Shown one piece after another: positions 1-8,085 of a stretch of 64,000 nt of DNA. A program made the translations under genes and the position numbers. The notes under the pieces are model-generated. The model did not search any database. It was not told the DNA's origin and saw nothing but the letters and a program-made list of their open reading frames with translations. Within the stretch, counting starts at the first letter, position 1; each line of letters begins with the position of its first letter. Origin of the DNA: an uncultured Pseudomonas sp. (GTDB taxonomy: Bacteria > Pseudomonadota > Gammaproteobacteria > Pseudomonadales > Pseudomonadaceae); contig NZ_CAMPHI010000003.1 in the NCBI RefSeq assembly GCF_946885955.1, positions 1 to 64,000 on the forward strand, given 5' to 3'.

Positions 1-240
1 CTTTATCCATCCACCAAACCGCGGTGGTGGATGAGAAAAGCGTCATCCACCCTACGTAGCTCTGGTAGCCCGGATGCAATCCGGGGAAATCCCGCACATG
101 GAAATCGCTCCCGGATTGCGCCAAGGCTTATTCGGGCTACGAGGCTGCAAGACGTGCTTTTGTAGGGTGGACATAACGAAGCTTTGTCCACCGCTGGCGG
201 CCAAGTGGCGGACAAAGCCTTGGGCATCCCGCCCTACCTG
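1..240. repeat. Cluster of REP-like palindromes
   Basis: No convincing gene lies here. The stretch contains GTAGGGTGG...CCACCCTAC-type palindromes (about 1-57 and 163-237) and a head-to-head pair of the CCCGGATTGCATCCGGGCTAC family (65-86 and a degraded partner at about 109-141). The same family recurs at 3115, 14785, 39821, 39861 and 43466. The short open frames over it are by-products of the palindromes. Confidence 0.7.
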
Positions 241-261
241 TAGCAGTTACTGCAGACGCTA

Positions 262-498
262 CTACTGCCCCTTGAACGGCACCCTCGGCTTGGTCCGTAG
301 CGGATCGAGCAGGCCCGACAAGCCGTTGTGGTCGATCTCCTGCATCAGGGCCAGCAGACGGCCGATTTCGCCGGAGGGGAAGCCTTCGCGGGCGAACCAG
401 TTGAGGTAGTTGCCAGGCAGGTCGGCAAGCAGACGGCCCTTGTGTTTGCCGAAAGGCATTTCACGGGTCACGAGCAGGAGCAGGTCTTCTGGTTTCAT
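262..498 (-). CDS. DUF3820 family protein
   Basis: A 78-residue protein beginning MKPEDLLLLV. It contains the MPFGKHKGRLLADLP block followed by YLNWFAREGFPSG, typical of the short DUF3820 family, which has been called a putative quorum-sensing-regulated virulence factor. The frame stays open 32 codons further upstream, but that extension is Arg/Pro-rich and unlike the family, so the start is placed at 498. No signal peptide or membrane segment is visible. The molecular function is unknown. It is divergent from the glutaredoxin-like gene at 618. Confidence 0.75.
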   Translation of the reverse strand: MKPEDLLLLVTREMPFGKHKGRLLADLPGNYLNWFAREGFPSGEIGRLLALMQEIDHNGLSGLLDPLRTKPRVPFKGQ

Positions 499-617
499 CG
501 GGGTCGTAGGGCCGTCGGGAACAAGCGCGAAGTATGCCGTTCGCCGCCGACAGGGGCCAGCCCGACCAAACTCGGGTAAGCTTCGCCCCCTCATTTTCCA
601 ACCAGGGTTATCTCAGA

Positions 618-989
618 ATGCTTATCAAGGCACTCAGAATCGGTCTCGGCCAGTTGATCGTGTTCATCGACTGGATCACCCGCCCTCGCAAGCTCAAGCG
701 TGCACCCGAAGCGCAAGCCGCGGTCGAACAGAGCGCTGCCGGCCTGGCGCTGTATCAGTTCCATGCCTGTCCGTTCTGCGTGAAAACCCGCCGCACCCTG
801 CACAAGCTGAATGTGCCGGTGGCGCTGCGCGATGCGAAGAACAATGTTCAGGACCGCCAGGAGCTGGAGCAGCAAGGCGGCAAGATCAAGGTGCCGTGCC
901 TGCGCATCGAGGAACACGGCCAGAGCACCTGGCTGTACGAATCCAAAGCGATCATCGCTTACCTGAACGAACGCTTTGCCAACGCATAA
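618..989 (+). CDS. Glutaredoxin / GST N-terminal domain protein
   Basis: A 123-residue protein. After a hydrophobic/basic N-terminus (about residues 1-25) comes a thioredoxin-fold domain with the dithiol motif YQFHACPFCVKTRR (CPFC active site), the cis-proline segment KIKVPCLRI and the WLYESKAIIAYL segment of the GST N-terminal/glutaredoxin superfamily. It probably uses glutathione to reduce disulfides or mixed disulfides; the substrate is unknown. The ATG at 618 is preferred because the upstream extension lacks family similarity. It is followed directly by a strong hairpin and is convergent with the aminopeptidase. Confidence 0.8.
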   Translation: MLIKALRIGLGQLIVFIDWITRPRKLKRAPEAQAAVEQSAAGLALYQFHACPFCVKTRRTLHKLNVPVALRDAKNNVQDRQELEQQGGKIKVPCLRIEEHGQSTWLYESKAIIAYLNERFANA

Positions 990-993
990 AAGA

Positions 994-1023
994 ACTGCGC
1001 CAGGGATCGAACCCTGGCGCAGT
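994..1023. terminator. Bidirectional rho-independent terminator
   Basis: A perfect 12-bp stem (ACTGCGCCAGGG / CCCTGGCGCAGT) with a 6-nt loop lies between two convergent genes. Pyrimidine-rich CTTTGTTTC follows on the plus strand and TCTTTT on the minus strand, so it can serve both genes. Confidence 0.85.
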
Positions 1024-1048
1024 CTTTGTTTCGCACCTCAGGTGACGC

Positions 1049-2662
1049 TTACTTGATGAAGTAACGGCCCCAACGCTCGGCGCTACGTGCCGACTGCTTG
1101 AGCATCAGCGTACGACCTTGCTTGGCGGTTTCCGCCGCGGCAATTTCGTCGTCGATGATCTTGGTCGACAACGACAGCCAACTGGTGGCGAACGCCATGG
1201 CATCGCCATGCAGCTCCAGGGCATCGGCGTCGAGGTTGCTGATGTCATCGCAGGCCTGGTGATAGCAAGAGTCGAATGGCTCATTCGCTGCACCGCCGAA
1301 CTTCTGCGCCTGCTCCTCGCTCTTCAGGTCTTCGGCGCCGGTGAACAAGCCGCCGAAGGCGATCCCGTCATCGAAGAACTGCGCATAGTCGGAACGGAAG
1401 TCGATCTCGGTGCCTTCGGTCGGCGCGCTGCGCAGGTTGAAGTAAGCCCCCAGCAAACGCTCGATGGCAGCCGAACCGGGCGGGCCTTGCAGGCCGAATT
1501 CCGAACCGTCGCCGTCATAGATGAAGTTGCCGAAGTTCGGCGAGGCGATCATGTCGAAGTTCAGGTAGGCCTTGATCCGCTGTTTCTGCTCATCGGCCAA
1601 CTCGTTGACGTAGTAGGTGGAACCGACCAGGCCGGATTCCTCCGCGCCCCACCAGGCGAAGCGCACCTTGTTGATCGGGTGCGCCTTGCTCATCAACACC
1701 GCCATTTCCAGCAGCGCGGCGCTGCCCGAGCCGTTGTCGTTGATGCCTGGGCCTTCGCCCACCGAATCCAGGTGCGCACCGACCATCACCACGTTGTCCG
1801 GGTTACCGCGACGGGTCTCGGCGATCACGTTATGGGTTTCGGTACGGCTACGCTCGACATCGGCCACCATGTGCGCCTTTACACCTTCGGTCTGCGCCCA
1901 GTCGGCGCCGATGTCGTAGGTGGTGAACAGCACTGGAATACCGCCGGCGTAGCTGTCACCCAGGGTCGCGTTCATCAAGCCCTTGCGGTCCTCGGTGTCG
2001 CCCTGGTTGAAGATGATCACACCGGTAGCACCCGCCGCCGCGGCATTTTCCGCCTTGATCTGGAAGGTGCAGGCGCCACGCTGGACCAATGCGATGGAAC
2101 CACTGGGGAAGCCAGCGAAATCCTCCACCTCGCAGCCGCTGGTGGAAGCATTACCCGCACCGAGCGCGACATCGACCGGCACCACCGCAGCGCTGACATC
2201 GCCGGCTTCAGTCTGCGACAGGTAGGTGAAATCCTCATCCCATACATAGTCGCTCGGCGTTGGCGCGAGCATGCTCAAGGTGCCCGGCCCGACCTCCTCG
2301 TAAGAGGTGAACGGAAACGCCTGCAGGGTAACGGTATAACCGGCCCGTTCGAGGGTGCTGCGGACATAGTCGACCGAAGCCTGATAGCCCGGCTGCGCGG
2401 CTGCACGGTTACCACCATTCATGCTGGCGATATCCTGCAGTTGCTGCAAACGGGTCATCACATTGCGGGCCTGCATGCAGTACGGCAAGCCGATCGGCGT
2501 ACCGACCAGCAGCGGAGATTTGCAAGCCGACAGCGATGGCTTGCCCGGCGTCCAGAAATCATTGAAGCGCTGACTGTCATCGCCAGGGGCGGCAACGCTT
2601 GCGGTGGACGCGGCTAACGCGAGAGAACCAACTACACGACGCACATTGTTTTTCTTCTTCAT
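1049..2662 (-). CDS. lap: Secreted PaAP-type aminopeptidase (M28, with PA domain)
   Basis: A 537-residue protein, about the size of the P. aeruginosa quorum-regulated leucine aminopeptidase PaAP (PA2939). The N-terminus MKKKNNVRRVVGSLALAAS...SVAA is a signal peptide. A PA domain follows in the middle (GASGCEVEDFAG-like segment, IALVQRGACTF, ATGVIIFNQ). The M28 metallopeptidase domain shows zinc/catalytic motifs VGAHLDSVGEGPGINDNGSG, WWGAEESGLVGS, NFDMIASPN and CYHQACDD. It should release N-terminal amino acids outside the cell using two zinc ions. The start at 2662 is supported by AAGGATG 10 nt upstream; the 21 codons before it do not form a signal peptide. Confidence 0.9.
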   Translation of the reverse strand: MKKKNNVRRVVGSLALAASTASVAAPGDDSQRFNDFWTPGKPSLSACKSPLLVGTPIGLPYCMQARNVMTRLQQLQDIASMNGGNRAAAQPGYQASVDYVRSTLERAGYTVTLQAFPFTSYEEVGPGTLSMLAPTPSDYVWDEDFTYLSQTEAGDVSAAVVPVDVALGAGNASTSGCEVEDFAGFPSGSIALVQRGACTFQIKAENAAAAGATGVIIFNQGDTEDRKGLMNATLGDSYAGGIPVLFTTYDIGADWAQTEGVKAHMVADVERSRTETHNVIAETRRGNPDNVVMVGAHLDSVGEGPGINDNGSGSAALLEMAVLMSKAHPINKVRFAWWGAEESGLVGSTYYVNELADEQKQRIKAYLNFDMIASPNFGNFIYDGDGSEFGLQGPPGSAAIERLLGAYFNLRSAPTEGTEIDFRSDYAQFFDDGIAFGGLFTGAEDLKSEEQAQKFGGAANEPFDSCYHQACDDISNLDADALELHGDAMAFATSWLSLSTKIIDDEIAAAETAKQGRTLMLKQSARSAERWGRYFIK

Positions 2663-3218
2663 CGGAAAATCATCCTTGGTAATGTCGTTGTAAGCAGGCC
2701 ACGCAGGGCTTACGCCACTGCCCACTGGAACTCAGTGGATGCGGCCATGAGCACTGGACCCATGCTTGAACGGTTCGGTTCGGTGAGTTCCGCGGGAGAT
2801 GCAATCCACTTGCAGTTTTCTTGACCTATTGCTCAACAATGAAAAGTTGTCGCCACACCGATTGAATGCGTCGCACCGATACAAACCGATTATTGAGGGA
2901 TGGACTACGCGGCGATGAGAGGATTGGATGTAAGCAGATTGCCCGCTCTACTCCAGGCTTCGAGGGCCCGACGCAGGGCGTCGACGGCTGTATTCCCGGG
3001 CAGGAGCGCGGCAACAATCAGCACTTGAGAGGGTTGATCGCAGTCGAGCCAGGCCGCTCTGCGCTCAGCTTCGTAGCCGGATGAATCCAGGAAAATGCCC
3101 CAGCCGACGACGCGTCCCGGATTGCATCCGGGCTACGAAGCGCGCGTTGGCAGAGCGGCCCTTCGCTCACCAAGCACTCCGGCAGTGTTCTTGCGAATAT
3201 CGCGGGCCAGCCGAAGGG
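2663..3218. other. Intergenic region with one REP pair, no gene seen
   Basis: This gap upstream of the aminopeptidase contains no frame with credible protein features. At 3072-3137 there is a repeat pair: a degraded GTAGCCGGATGAATCCAGG and an intact CCCGGATTGCATCCGGGCTACG copy in opposite orientation. The aminopeptidase promoter is presumably at about 2700-2860, but I could not identify a LasR/RhlR-type box. Confidence 0.5.
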
Positions 3219-3542
3219 TTAATCGGCGCGTTTCAGTTCGGTCACGACGAACTGAGTGCCCTTTTGTTCGACCACGAAATCAACCTTGTCGCCCACATGC
3301 AGGCCGTCGAGCAAGGCGGCGTCCTGCACGCCGAAGACCATGGTCATCGGCGGCATGCCAAGATTGATCAGGGGGCCATGGCGCAGGGTGATTTTCTGCG
3401 TGGTGGCGTCAATCTTGCGCACCTCGCCATGGCTCATATTCGCAGCGGCCTCGCTGTTGCCGGGCGTCGGCGCCTGTTCGGCAGCGAATGCGGGGAAGGC
3501 CAGGCTGCAGCCCAGGGCGATAGCGCTCAGTAATGCTTTCAT
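3219..3542 (-). CDS. CusF-like periplasmic copper-binding protein
   Basis: A 107-residue protein with signal peptide MKALLSAIALGCSLAFPAFA. The small OB-fold domain starts around residue 38 with HGEVRKIDATTQKITLRHGP and contains LGMPPMTMVF. CusF proteins bind Cu(I)/Ag(I) with one His, two Met and a capping Trp; here the equivalents appear to be His55, Met66 and Met68. The usual Trp position (NWPEMTM in E. coli CusF) is occupied by Met63. It is the last gene of the copper cluster. It probably shuttles Cu(I) in the periplasm, but no CusAB pump is encoded in this window. Confidence 0.85.
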   Translation of the reverse strand: MKALLSAIALGCSLAFPAFAAEQAPTPGNSEAAANMSHGEVRKIDATTQKITLRHGPLINLGMPPMTMVFGVQDAALLDGLHVGDKVDFVVEQKGTQFVVTELKRAD

Positions 3543-3603
3543 CGGTTTTTCCTCTGCGGTAGTGGCGGCGCCACGGGGGCGCCGCAAATAATCAAAATGG
3601 CAA

Positions 3604-4110
3604 TCAAATGCTTGGCGATACGCTGATTTTGCCGATCATGCCGGCTTGGTAATGCCCGGGCATCAGGCAGGCGAAGTCGAATTCGCCAGCGCGGTTGAAG
3701 GTCCAGACGATTTCCTCGCGCTTCCCCGGGCCGACATGGGCCATATAGGGTTCGTCGTGCTGCATGCCGGGGAACTTGACCATCATCGCAGCGTGCTCAT
3801 CCAGGTCCTTTTGGGTTCCCAGGACGAACTCATGCAGCACCTGACCTTGGTTGTGATGGATGAAGCGAACGGTTTCGCCAAGCTTCACCTCGATCCGATC
3901 CGGGGTGAAACGCATCTGATCGGTCATGCTCACCTCTATCGTGCGGTCGACTTCATCGCTGTCGCCAGCAATGCCCCAGGCCTTCTGCTCTTTAACCACC
4001 TCCTGGGCCTGTTGCTTGGCATGGGAGTCGCCATGGGCCAAGACCGGCCCGCTGCTCAGGGAAACGGCAAAGGCCAGCGCCAGGGCGGTGAGGTTTAGCG
4101 GTGAATTCAT
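3604..4110 (-). CDS. Periplasmic cupredoxin (plastocyanin/azurin-like)
   Basis: A 168-residue protein with signal peptide ending at about PVLA (residue 25). A single cupredoxin domain spans about 57-168, with type 1 copper ligands His93 (VLHEFVLG), Cys148, His153 and Met158 (FACLMPGHYQAGMIGKI). The HGDSHAKQ stretch after the signal peptide may be a further metal-binding patch. It probably acts as an electron carrier or copper chaperone for the neighbouring multicopper oxidase. The start at 4110 follows GAGGATATATCA. A long in-frame extension upstream crosses a REP element and is rejected. Confidence 0.87.
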   Translation of the reverse strand: MNSPLNLTALALAFAVSLSSGPVLAHGDSHAKQQAQEVVKEQKAWGIAGDSDEVDRTIEVSMTDQMRFTPDRIEVKLGETVRFIHHNQGQVLHEFVLGTQKDLDEHAAMMVKFPGMQHDEPYMAHVGPGKREEIVWTFNRAGEFDFACLMPGHYQAGMIGKISVSPSI

Positions 4111-4146
4111 TGATATATCCTCGGTATTAAATAGCTGCACATTCGT

Positions 4147-4240
4147 TGTAGGAGCCGGGGGGACGCCTAGTCCTTGCCCGCGATATTTTTTTATCGAACT
4201 CATCGCGCCCAAGGCGAAGTGCCGCCAAGCCGCTCCTACA
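4147..4240. repeat. TGTAGGAGC...GCTCCTACA REP element
   Basis: Outer arms TGTAGGAGCCG and CGCTCCTACA bracket about 70 bp between the cupredoxin and the multicopper oxidase. It belongs to the same family as 34996-35061. It may modulate mRNA stability or expression between the two genes. Confidence 0.65.
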
Positions 4241-4247
4241 TGTTTCA

Positions 4248-5660
4248 TCAATGGCCGGTATGGCCGCTGGGTTTACGTACCTGTACTTCGATGGTCTCGC
4301 TGGGCGGTTGTTGCAGCGGCATGCTCTGCCCGCCCGCTTCGTTCGAGCGCGTCGGCGTGGCCAGTTCGCCGCGCCATTCGTGGGCCACGCTGCCGGCCGG
4401 GTGCTTGAACCAGCCGGGGTCGCGGTAATCGCCGGGCGCCTGATCCTTGCGTACCTTGAGCATGCTGAACATGCCGCCCATCTCCACCGAACCGAAGGGG
4501 CCGTCGCCGGTCATCATCGGCGCGGTGTTGTCCGGCAATGGCATCTGCATCTCCGCCATATCGGCCATGCCGCGCTCGCCCATCACCATGTAATCGGGTA
4601 TCAGCTTGGCGATCTTGCGCGTCATGTCGCGGTGGTCGACTCCGAGTAAAGTCGGAACGCCGTGGCCCATCGCATTCATCGTGTGGTGGCTCTTGTGGCA
4701 GTGAAACGCCCAGTCGCCCTCCTCGTTGGCGATGAATTCGACCTGGCGCATCTGCCCCACCGCCACATCCGTGGTCACTTCCGGCCAGCGCGAACCGACC
4801 GGGGTCGGCCCACCATCGGTGCCGGTCACTTCGAACTCATGGCCATGCAGGTGGATCGGGTGGTTGGTCATCGTCAGGTTGCCGACACGGATGCGCACCT
4901 TGTCGTTCTGACGCACCACCAGCGGGTCGATGCCAGGGAAGATGCGGCTGTTGAACGTCCACAGGTTGAAGTCGAGCATGGTCATGATCTTCGGCGTATA
5001 GGCGCCGGGGTCGATGTCGTAAGCATTGAGCAGAAAGCAGAAATCGCGATCCACTTCGCTGATCAGCGGGTGATGTTCCTTCGGGTGGGTGACCCAGAAG
5101 CCCATCATGCCCATGGCCATCTGGGTCATCTCGTCGGCATGCGGGTGATACATAAAGGTGCCGGGGCGGCGTGCGACGAATTCGTAGACGAAGGTCTTGC
5201 CCGAAGGGATCGCCGGCTGGGTCAGCCCGGCAACACCATCCATGCCGTTGGGCAAACGCTGACCGTGCCAGTGCACACTGGTGTGCTCGGGCAGCTTGTT
5301 GGTGACGAATATCCGCACCCGGTCGCCCTCCACCACCTCGATGGTCGGCCCCGGCGACTGGCCGTTGTAGCCCCACAGGTGGGCCTTGTATCCGGGCGTC
5401 AGCTCGCGCACTACGGGTTCAGCGACCAGGTGGAATTCCTTGACCCCGTTATTCATGCGCCACGGCAGCGTCCAGCCATTGAGGGTGACCACAGGGTTAT
5501 AGGGCCGGCCGTTTTGCGGTTGCAGCGGCGGCATGGTGTCGGCGCTGCTCTGCGACACCGCTTCCGGCAACCCGGCCAGGGATACCCGACTGACCGCCGA
5601 GGTGGCGACCGCTGCGGTAATAGCGCTGGCACCGAGAAAAAAATCGCGTCTTGAAACCAT
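4248..5660 (-). CDS. Tat-exported multicopper oxidase (CopA-like)
   Basis: A 470-residue protein. MVSRRDFFLGASA is a twin-arginine signal, consistent with export of a folded copper enzyme. Copper motifs appear in the expected order: HWHG (130-133), HPHADEMTQM (172-181), HPIHLHGHEFEV (267-278) and HCHKSHHTMNAM (320-331), including the type 1 ligands Cys321, His326 and Met331. The C-terminal 130 residues are Met-rich (MADMAEMQMPLP), as in Cu(I)-oxidising CueO/CopA enzymes. It probably oxidises Cu(I) to Cu(II) in the periplasm. Start 5660 is chosen because the twin arginines must sit near the N-terminus. It lies 16 bp after the TolC-type gene, in the same operon. Confidence 0.88.
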   Translation of the reverse strand: MVSRRDFFLGASAITAAVATSAVSRVSLAGLPEAVSQSSADTMPPLQPQNGRPYNPVVTLNGWTLPWRMNNGVKEFHLVAEPVVRELTPGYKAHLWGYNGQSPGPTIEVVEGDRVRIFVTNKLPEHTSVHWHGQRLPNGMDGVAGLTQPAIPSGKTFVYEFVARRPGTFMYHPHADEMTQMAMGMMGFWVTHPKEHHPLISEVDRDFCFLLNAYDIDPGAYTPKIMTMLDFNLWTFNSRIFPGIDPLVVRQNDKVRIRVGNLTMTNHPIHLHGHEFEVTGTDGGPTPVGSRWPEVTTDVAVGQMRQVEFIANEEGDWAFHCHKSHHTMNAMGHGVPTLLGVDHRDMTRKIAKLIPDYMVMGERGMADMAEMQMPLPDNTAPMMTGDGPFGSVEMGGMFSMLKVRKDQAPGDYRDPGWFKHPAGSVAHEWRGELATPTRSNEAGGQSMPLQQPPSETIEVQVRKPSGHTGH

Positions 5661-5676
5661 CTTCAGTATTCCTTGA

Positions 5677-7086
5677 TCAGTGGCCGCCAGAGGCATCGTC
5701 GGAACCTGCGCCTGCAGCGGCGCCAGCAGCCATGGCGGTCATGCTCGGCGCACCGAGCATGGCCATATCCAGATCGGCCTTGGCCGTCCAGAAGTCGCGT
5801 TGTGCCTGCAGATAGCCATCGACCGCGAGTATCTGTTTGCGCGCATCGGCCAGCAGCTCGAAGGTGCTGATAAACATGCCGTTGTACTGCAGGATGTTTT
5901 CCTCGGCGATGCGCTGGCGCAGCGGCAATACCTCGTCGCGATAATGCCGGGCGATATCGTGCGCCGAGCGGTAACCGAGATAGGCCTCGCGCACCTGGGA
6001 ACGGGCATTGATCGCCGTCTCGGCCGCGCGATTGAGCATCTGCCGGTACTGCGCCTCGGCTTTCGCCACCTTGGCCCCACTCCAGTCGAACAATGGCAAT
6101 TCGACGCTGATCTCGTAGCCGCGCTGGGTCGGCTCCTCGTTGGACCTGTTGTTCACCAGGCCCAGCTCCAGCACGTTGATAAAGCGCGTGGTCTTGCTCA
6201 AGCCGAGGTTGCGCGCCAGACGCTCGGCATCCAGGCGCATAGCTTGGATATCCAGGCGTTGGCCCATGGCCAGTCGCTCGACATCCGGCAGCTGCTCGGC
6301 TGCGGCCGGCAGTTCGGGTAGGCGCTCGGGCAAGCGGAAATCGATCTGCTCGCCCCAGAGCCCTAACAGCCGGGTCAACTGCTCGCGGGTCTGCAAGCGC
6401 ACCTGCTCGGCGCGGATCAGATTGAGCCCGGCGTCGGCGTAGAAGCTCTGTTCCTGGGCCTGCTGCAACTTGCTGTAGTTGCCCACCGCAGCCAGGCGCC
6501 GGGCCAGCTCGGCGCCGACCTCCGCGGAATCCATCACCTGGCGCATAAAACCCAGGCTTTCCTGCGCTGCCACCGCGCGGTACCAGGCCTTGCGCGTCTG
6601 CGTGGCCAGCTCGAATACCGCCAGGCTGGTTTGCCGCTGCACCTGCTCGAAACGCTTGGCCTCGATGCCGGAGGTCAGCGGCATGGCGATCAACCGCGCC
6701 AAGTCGATATGCAGGCCGCGCTCGTACTCCACCTCGCTGCCCTTTTCCAGGCGGCCGAAGGAGAACCCCGGGTTGGGCAGCCGCCCGGCCTGCACCCGCT
6801 CGGCCTCGCTGATGCCCAGCTCATCAAAACTGGCCTGCAGCCCCGGGTTGTTAAGTAAAGCGATCTGCACCGCGGCGTCCGCCGTCAGCGGCTCGGCCAG
6901 CAACTCGGCGACCCGTTCGGCGACCTGACTGCGCTGCTCCGGGGTTTTCACCCAGGTGACCTGTTTGTCCAACTGTTGCTGGCTGGCCTGCTCGATCGCG
7001 GTAAAGCCGCCATCCTTGGTGAAACTGGCGCAACCGGCCAGCAGCAAGGTGCTACAGAGCCCGGCAAGTCGTAAAAAGTCGTTCAT
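5677..7086 (-). CDS. TolC-family outer-membrane efflux lipoprotein
   Basis: A 469-residue protein with lipoprotein signal MNDFLRLAGLCSTLLLAGC (lipobox Cys19). The body has the two long, Ala/Glu/Gln-rich coiled-coil halves of TolC/CusC/CzcC channels (for example NNPGLQASFDELGISEAERVQ and the later YEISVELPLFDWSGAKVAKAEA, repeated by internal duplication). It should form a trimeric outer-membrane channel for metal efflux or loading. The C-terminus is Ala/Gly-rich and ends SGGH. No RND pump or membrane-fusion partner is adjacent, so its inner-membrane partner is unclear. Confidence 0.86.
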   Translation of the reverse strand: MNDFLRLAGLCSTLLLAGCASFTKDGGFTAIEQASQQQLDKQVTWVKTPEQRSQVAERVAELLAEPLTADAAVQIALLNNPGLQASFDELGISEAERVQAGRLPNPGFSFGRLEKGSEVEYERGLHIDLARLIAMPLTSGIEAKRFEQVQRQTSLAVFELATQTRKAWYRAVAAQESLGFMRQVMDSAEVGAELARRLAAVGNYSKLQQAQEQSFYADAGLNLIRAEQVRLQTREQLTRLLGLWGEQIDFRLPERLPELPAAAEQLPDVERLAMGQRLDIQAMRLDAERLARNLGLSKTTRFINVLELGLVNNRSNEEPTQRGYEISVELPLFDWSGAKVAKAEAQYRQMLNRAAETAINARSQVREAYLGYRSAHDIARHYRDEVLPLRQRIAEENILQYNGMFISTFELLADARKQILAVDGYLQAQRDFWTAKADLDMAMLGAPSMTAMAAGAAAGAGSDDASGGH

Positions 7087-7096
7087 TCGCACCCCC

Positions 7097-7411
7097 TTAG
7101 TCATGGTCATGGTGCGGCTCCATTGGCATGGTCGAAGGCTCGACATTCGGCTCGGCGGGCTGCGGCTCCCAAGGCTCCTGGGCATAGGTACGCCAGCCGC
7201 CGATACGGCCGACCAACTCGTTGGCCTCGCGCCAGTTGTGCATGGGCTCGTCACCCATGCTTCGATAACTGTTCAGCGGGGATCGATAGTCGAGGGCCGG
7301 CGTAGCCGCCTCGGCATCCAAGGGGTCGGGCGACTCGGCCCAGGCGCCAACGGGCAGCGCCACTAACGCCAGGCAGACCAGCGCCCGCCGACAGGCAAAT
7401 GGATAACGCAT
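7097..7411 (-). CDS. Small exported protein with His-rich tail, copper-cluster associated
   Basis: A 104-residue protein with signal peptide MRYPFACRRALVCLALVALPVGAWA. The mature part is acidic and Pro-rich, with the central block LNSYRSMGDEPMHNWREAN and tail MEPHHDHD. I do not recognise an enzymatic domain. It ends 10 bp before the TolC-type gene and is probably co-transcribed. The Met/His content suggests metal binding or sensing in the periplasm, which is inference from composition and context only. Confidence 0.65.
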   Translation of the reverse strand: MRYPFACRRALVCLALVALPVGAWAESPDPLDAEAATPALDYRSPLNSYRSMGDEPMHNWREANELVGRIGGWRTYAQEPWEPQPAEPNVEPSTMPMEPHHDHD

Positions 7412-7506
7412 AAATGAAGGTTCTCGCGTCAAGCGCAGGGACCGGCAAAACCGGACAACCCACGCACATAAGACAAAGGCCATGTACCTGTTAGCGGATG
7501 CGGACT

Positions 7507-7592
7507 GCTCCCCTCTCCCTCGGTAGACGACTGCACGGATGCAGGAGGTAGGGCGACGCAGGATGCCCAAGCCGAGGGGCTGGGGGTGAGGG
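7507..7592. repeat. Imperfect CCCTCTCCC / GGGTGAGGG inverted repeat
   Basis: CCCCTCTCCCTCGG near 7510 and GCCGAGGGGCTGGGGGTGAGGG at 7571-7592 form an imperfect inverted repeat between two copper-cluster genes. Similar C-rich/G-rich pairs are common interspersed repeats in pseudomonads. Confidence 0.35.
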
Positions 7593-7626
7593 CGCGGCTA
7601 ACGGGAATTACAGGCGCACTAATGGC

Positions 7627-8004
7627 TTAGACGAGAACAACGCGTGGGGGTCTTTCGGGGGTTTCAGCGATAAAGCCGATAAATCGATCCAGCCGAACCA
7701 GGGATGGCTCGCTGGTTTGCTGGGGGGAGTTGCTGATGGTCACAGTACTCAGAGCAACCGCACCGACACAAAACGCGCAGAGGCTGCACAGGCTGTTATC
7801 GCTGCTTTGCTGCGTAGCGGAAGTGGCGTGATGCGCGGCATGACCAGCATCAGCATGTTGGGCCATAGCCCCGTGATGCGCCGCCATCTGCCCACTCTCG
7901 CCCTGCTGGCTCAACGCACATAACTGCATGCCGATCGCCGCCATACTCTGCGCCGGGAGGGCGAGCATCAGCATCCAGATCAGGGCGATTCGCAGTTTGC
8001 GCAT
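7627..8004 (-). CDS. DUF2946 family exported protein
   Basis: A 125-residue protein with signal MRKLRIALIWMLMLALPAQSMA, a His-rich middle (MAAHHGAMAQHADAGHAAHHA) and a Cys-containing hydrophobic segment NSLCSLCAFCVGAVALS, matching the DUF2946 pattern. These small proteins recur next to copper or TonB-receptor genes, but no biochemical role is established. The His/Cys content and position as first gene of the leftward copper cluster suggest metal binding. The start at 8004 is chosen because it places the signal peptide at the N-terminus. Confidence 0.75.
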   Translation of the reverse strand: MRKLRIALIWMLMLALPAQSMAAIGMQLCALSQQGESGQMAAHHGAMAQHADAGHAAHHATSATQQSSDNSLCSLCAFCVGAVALSTVTISNSPQQTSEPSLVRLDRFIGFIAETPERPPRVVLV

Positions 8005-8060
8005 GGCGATAGGGCTGTCTTCGAACAAAGAGAGATGGAGCGGATTATCCACCGATTCAG

Positions 8061-8085
8061 GCGCTTGTCCATGGCTGACAAGCGC
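8061..8085. promoter_or_regulatory. Perfect inverted repeat upstream of copper cluster
   Basis: GCGCTTGTC-N7-GACAAGCGC is a perfect 9-bp inverted repeat about 57 bp upstream of the DUF2946 start. It could be an operator for a dimeric regulator or a 5'-leader hairpin. It does not match the CueR or CopR boxes I know, so the assignment is tentative. Confidence 0.4.

Noticed and set aside
1118..2617. Long plus-strand open frame of 499 codons
   Set aside because: It is the antisense shadow of the aminopeptidase gene; the minus-strand frame has a signal peptide, PA domain and M28 motifs.
3081..3533. Plus-strand frame of 150 codons at the CusF-like gene
   Set aside because: Overlaps a REP pair and the antisense of CusF; translation has no family-like features.
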